A stretch of DNA of 64,000 bases from Hyphomonadaceae bacterium ML37 (GTDB lineage Bacteria; Pseudomonadota; Alphaproteobacteria; Caulobacterales; Maricaulaceae), in contig CP091241.1 in assembly GCA_027627685.1 (NCBI GenBank), forward strand, positions 2,171,191 to 2,235,190, in the 5' to 3' direction. Positions 59,833 through 64,000 of the stretch are shown one piece after another. Under the pieces are notes generated by a model that searched no databases, was not told the DNA's origin, and worked only from the letters and a program-made list of their open reading frames with translations. The first letter of the stretch is position 1. Each line of letters opens with the position of its first letter. A program made the translations under genes and the position numbers.

Positions 59833-60315
59833 ATGCGCCTTCGCTTCTCTGCCTTCGCCGCGCTTGCGACACTCGCCGTCTGCGCCGCCAGCCCGGTCCA
59901 CGCAGCCCAGCCCGGCCTTCAGTCACAGGCCGGCCTCGCCGGCGACCCGCGCTTCGGCGAGCAGGTTGACCGCATCTGCACGGGGCGGTCGATCACCGGG
60001 TTCGGTGACGTTTCTGAGCACTCCCTCGTTGTGCGTGCGGGCCGCGACCGCCATTACCTGCTTGAAACTGCGGGTGCGTGCGAAGGCCAGGAGCAGACGC
60101 GCCGCCTCGCCTTTGATCAGTTTTCCACCTGCCTGGCGCCCGGCGACAGAATCCTGTCGTCGAACACGACGCCTCAGACGCCGCGCAGCCTGCAGTTTGA
60201 GCCGCGTGAAATGCGCCGGCCCGGACATGGCTGCCAGATCACGGCGATCTATAACTGGAACCCCGACGCCGCCCGGGCGCCTGCCGAGGCCGCCGCAGCG
60301 CCGGCCCAGCGTTGA
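59833..60315 (+). CDS. Small exported hypothetical protein
   Basis: A 160-residue protein with a signal peptide (residues 1-24, cleaved near VHAAQP). The mature part has four cysteines in an even pattern (RICTGRS, AGACEGQ, FSTCLAPGD, GHGCQIT), likely disulfide-bonded, and an Ala/Pro-rich end. DUF6491-like appearance, but not certain. A TATAAT-like hexamer at 59753 may be part of its promoter. Followed at six bases by a perfect 13-bp hairpin. Confidence 0.68.
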   Translation: MRLRFSAFAALATLAVCAASPVHAAQPGLQSQAGLAGDPRFGEQVDRICTGRSITGFGDVSEHSLVVRAGRDRHYLLETAGACEGQEQTRRLAFDQFSTCLAPGDRILSSNTTPQTPRSLQFEPREMRRPGHGCQITAIYNWNPDAARAPAEAAAAPAQR

Positions 60316-60621
60316 TCAGGGGGAGATCGGCGGTGCGCCGCCGATCTCCCACACGCCTGAACTGAAACGCCAAAGCGCCCGGATGTCCTGCCAGGGCACG
60401 CCCAAAGCGGCGCGCCTTTGAGGTGTTTCTGACACGGCATCGGCCAGAGCGAGCCGCTCGGCCTGCCCTGGCTCGCACGCCCGAACGGCATAGCGCGAGT
60501 GCGCCAGCCCGCAACTCATCAAGATTGAGAGATGTCGCGCCTGTTTGAGGCGCTGTGCCCGTCCATGCGCCAGGCCCGCACCGGCGCTGGTGCGCGGGCG
60601 GCCCTCATTCGCGCGGCGCAA
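60316..60621 (-). CDS. Doubtful small open reading frame
   Basis: A 101-codon frame, overlapping the preceding small gene by 17 bases in the same direction. Its middle (AERLALADAVSETPQRRAAL and GVPWQDIRALWR) could be protein-like, and the frame has no stops. Its last codons lie inside the hairpin at 60321-60350, and the N-terminus is Arg/Ala-rich as in chance frames of GC-rich DNA. Listed because the alternative is a 289-base gap without a gene; not recognised. Confidence 0.3.
   Translation of the reverse strand: MRRANEGRPRTSAGAGLAHGRAQRLKQARHLSILMSCGLAHSRYAVRACEPGQAERLALADAVSETPQRRAALGVPWQDIRALWRFSSGVWEIGGAPPISP
60321..60350. terminator. Perfect 13-bp hairpin
   Basis: GGGAGATCGGCGG-TGCG-CCGCCGATCTCCC begins five bases after the stop of the exported-protein gene (59833-60315). 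Perfect stem, 4-base loop, no T-run. A probable 3' end signal of that gene. Confidence 0.65.
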
Positions 60622-60871
60622 AGCCCTCGGGCCAGGCGATATCCACCCCTTCGCGAAATTCCGGCGGTCCGTCTGTGCGCAGGCGGCATTCCTGCCAGAC
60701 CAGTATGGCGGCCGCGTTGAGGAAGACCGAGCTATTGCTTAGGTTGCTCTTGTGCGCAAACGCAGCCATAGAGTTGAGCATCTCGATCAGATACCCCGCC
60801 GCCTCATCCGCTGGCGCAGGCTCGATCATGAGCGAGTAGCTATCTGGAAACGCTTCGGAATCATCGGACAT
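60605..60871 (-). CDS. Small hypothetical protein
   Basis: An 88-residue protein beginning MSDDSEAFPDSYSLMIEPAP (ATG 60871; nine more upstream codons are open). It has a helical centre (EAAGYLIEMLNSMAAFAHKS) and a Trp-rich end (ILVWQECRL and VDIAWPEGF). No family recognised. The composition is more balanced than chance frames here, so it is probably real. It faces topA across a 180-base region that must contain the topA promoter. Confidence 0.55.
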   Translation of the reverse strand: MSDDSEAFPDSYSLMIEPAPADEAAGYLIEMLNSMAAFAHKSNLSNSSVFLNAAAILVWQECRLRTDGPPEFREGVDIAWPEGFAPRE

Positions 60872-61053
60872 GCCAGCTGCGCCGTATCGAGAAAACAACC
60901 CTTAGGCGTACTATTCGCACATACTACCCCTAAATGCAAGCTGGCGCGGTCAGCGCGCTCTTGTTGACTCCATGGAGGCCATCACCCACTTTCCGCCGCC
61001 GCTGCGCCGGATGATCCGCGCATCGCCCCCGCGCTGTGAGTCGCCCTGATCCC

Positions 61054-63698
<2,645 letters not shown>

Positions 63699-63702
<4 letters not shown>

Positions 63703-64000
63703 GCCGCGACCCCTATGAAGAACACGGGTTCACCCGCAAGGGCTTGATCGAGGCGATCAGGCTGGGCGAAGGCCGCTTCACCAAGCGGGAGCTGGCCCGG
63801 GCGCTGGGGATTTCAGGCGATCAGCGGATCGGGCTCAAGGATGCCTTGCGGGCCCTGGAGGCCGAAGGCGCGATCCGCAAGACCGGGGCGAAAGCCTACG
63901 ATATCGCAGGCGGATTGCCGCCGGTGAGCGTGCTGGAAGTCTATGACCGCGATGTGGACGGCGAGTTTTTGTGCCGGCCCGTGAAAAAAGAGCTGCAGGG
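63699..64000 (+). CDS. rnr: Ribonuclease R, N-terminal part (runs off the window)
   Basis: The first 100 codons of RNase R, cut by the window end. It begins with TTG overlapping the topA stop (TTGA). HGFTRKGLIEAIRLGEGRFT and KRELARALGISGDQRIGLKD are the N-terminal helix-turn-helix of RNase R, followed by ALEAEGAIRKTGAKAYDI and LPPVSVLEVYDRDVDGEFL, the first cold-shock-like strands. The catalytic RNB domain lies outside. Coupled with topA, an arrangement common in alphaproteobacteria. Confidence 0.85.

Overview
The window is a GC-rich, densely packed bacterial chromosome segment. Its gene content points to a marine alphaproteobacterium of the Caulobacterales/Maricaulales type: a GapR (DUF2312) nucleoid protein, the very large 1,600-residue NAD-glutamate dehydrogenase, the LDH-like malate dehydrogenase, class III CoA-transferases, a cobalamin-riboswitch-controlled btu operon and a bacterial voltage-gated sodium channel. 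No rRNA, CRISPR array, prophage or integrase is visible. One tRNA, tRNA-Val(CAC), is present.

Layout. 0.1-5.7 kb (minus strand): a CoA-thioester catabolic cluster (CitE-like lyase, MaoC hydratase, acyl-CoA dehydrogenase, two class III CoA-transferases) with a DUF433/DUF5615 toxin-antitoxin pair between the two transferases. 5.8-10 kb (plus): a secreted VOC protein, a large secreted metzincin-type protease and a DUF3108 protein. 10-13.7 kb (minus): GapR and a partner, an alpha/beta hydrolase, a TPR protein and a short-chain dehydrogenase. 13.9-18.8 kb (plus): NAD-GDH. 18.8-23.6 kb (minus): btuB-btuF-btuC-btuD behind a cobalamin riboswitch. 24.3-27 kb (plus): mdh, asd and a secreted protein.

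27.2-31.5 kb is the accessory part and the most interesting stretch. The resident rpiA survives only as its 3' two thirds. Directly next to the break lies a visibly AT-richer segment that carries a different, complete, divergent RpiA homologue in the opposite orientation, a two-membrane-helix protein of unknown function, and a SAM methyltransferase. The methyltransferase is cut by a complete IS3-family (IS407-like) element. Removing the IS and one copy of its 4-bp target duplication restores an in-frame 804-bp gene whose start overlaps the stop of gabD. The segment is therefore tied to the housekeeping glmU-gabD operon.

31.5-36 kb: gabD, glmU, gph, a small conserved gene and tRNA-Val. 36-39.7 kb: an FbpABC ferric iron importer. 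39.8-43.9 kb: a NavBac-type sodium channel, a class A penicillin-binding protein, a YcgN protein and a crotonase. 44.1-45.5 kb: tatABC. 45.6-53 kb: MscS channel, release factor 3, DUF2336, PAN-domain protein, leucine-type dehydrogenase, UDG-family protein, DUF3253, hexapeptide acyltransferase. 53-59.7 kb: a small secreted protein, a Tat-exported sulfide:quinone-reductase-like flavoprotein with a small membrane protein, a nucleoside transporter, a BrnT toxin with a helix-turn-helix antitoxin, a TauE/SafE exporter and dusA. 59.8-64 kb: small hypotheticals, topA and the start of rnr, which runs off the window.
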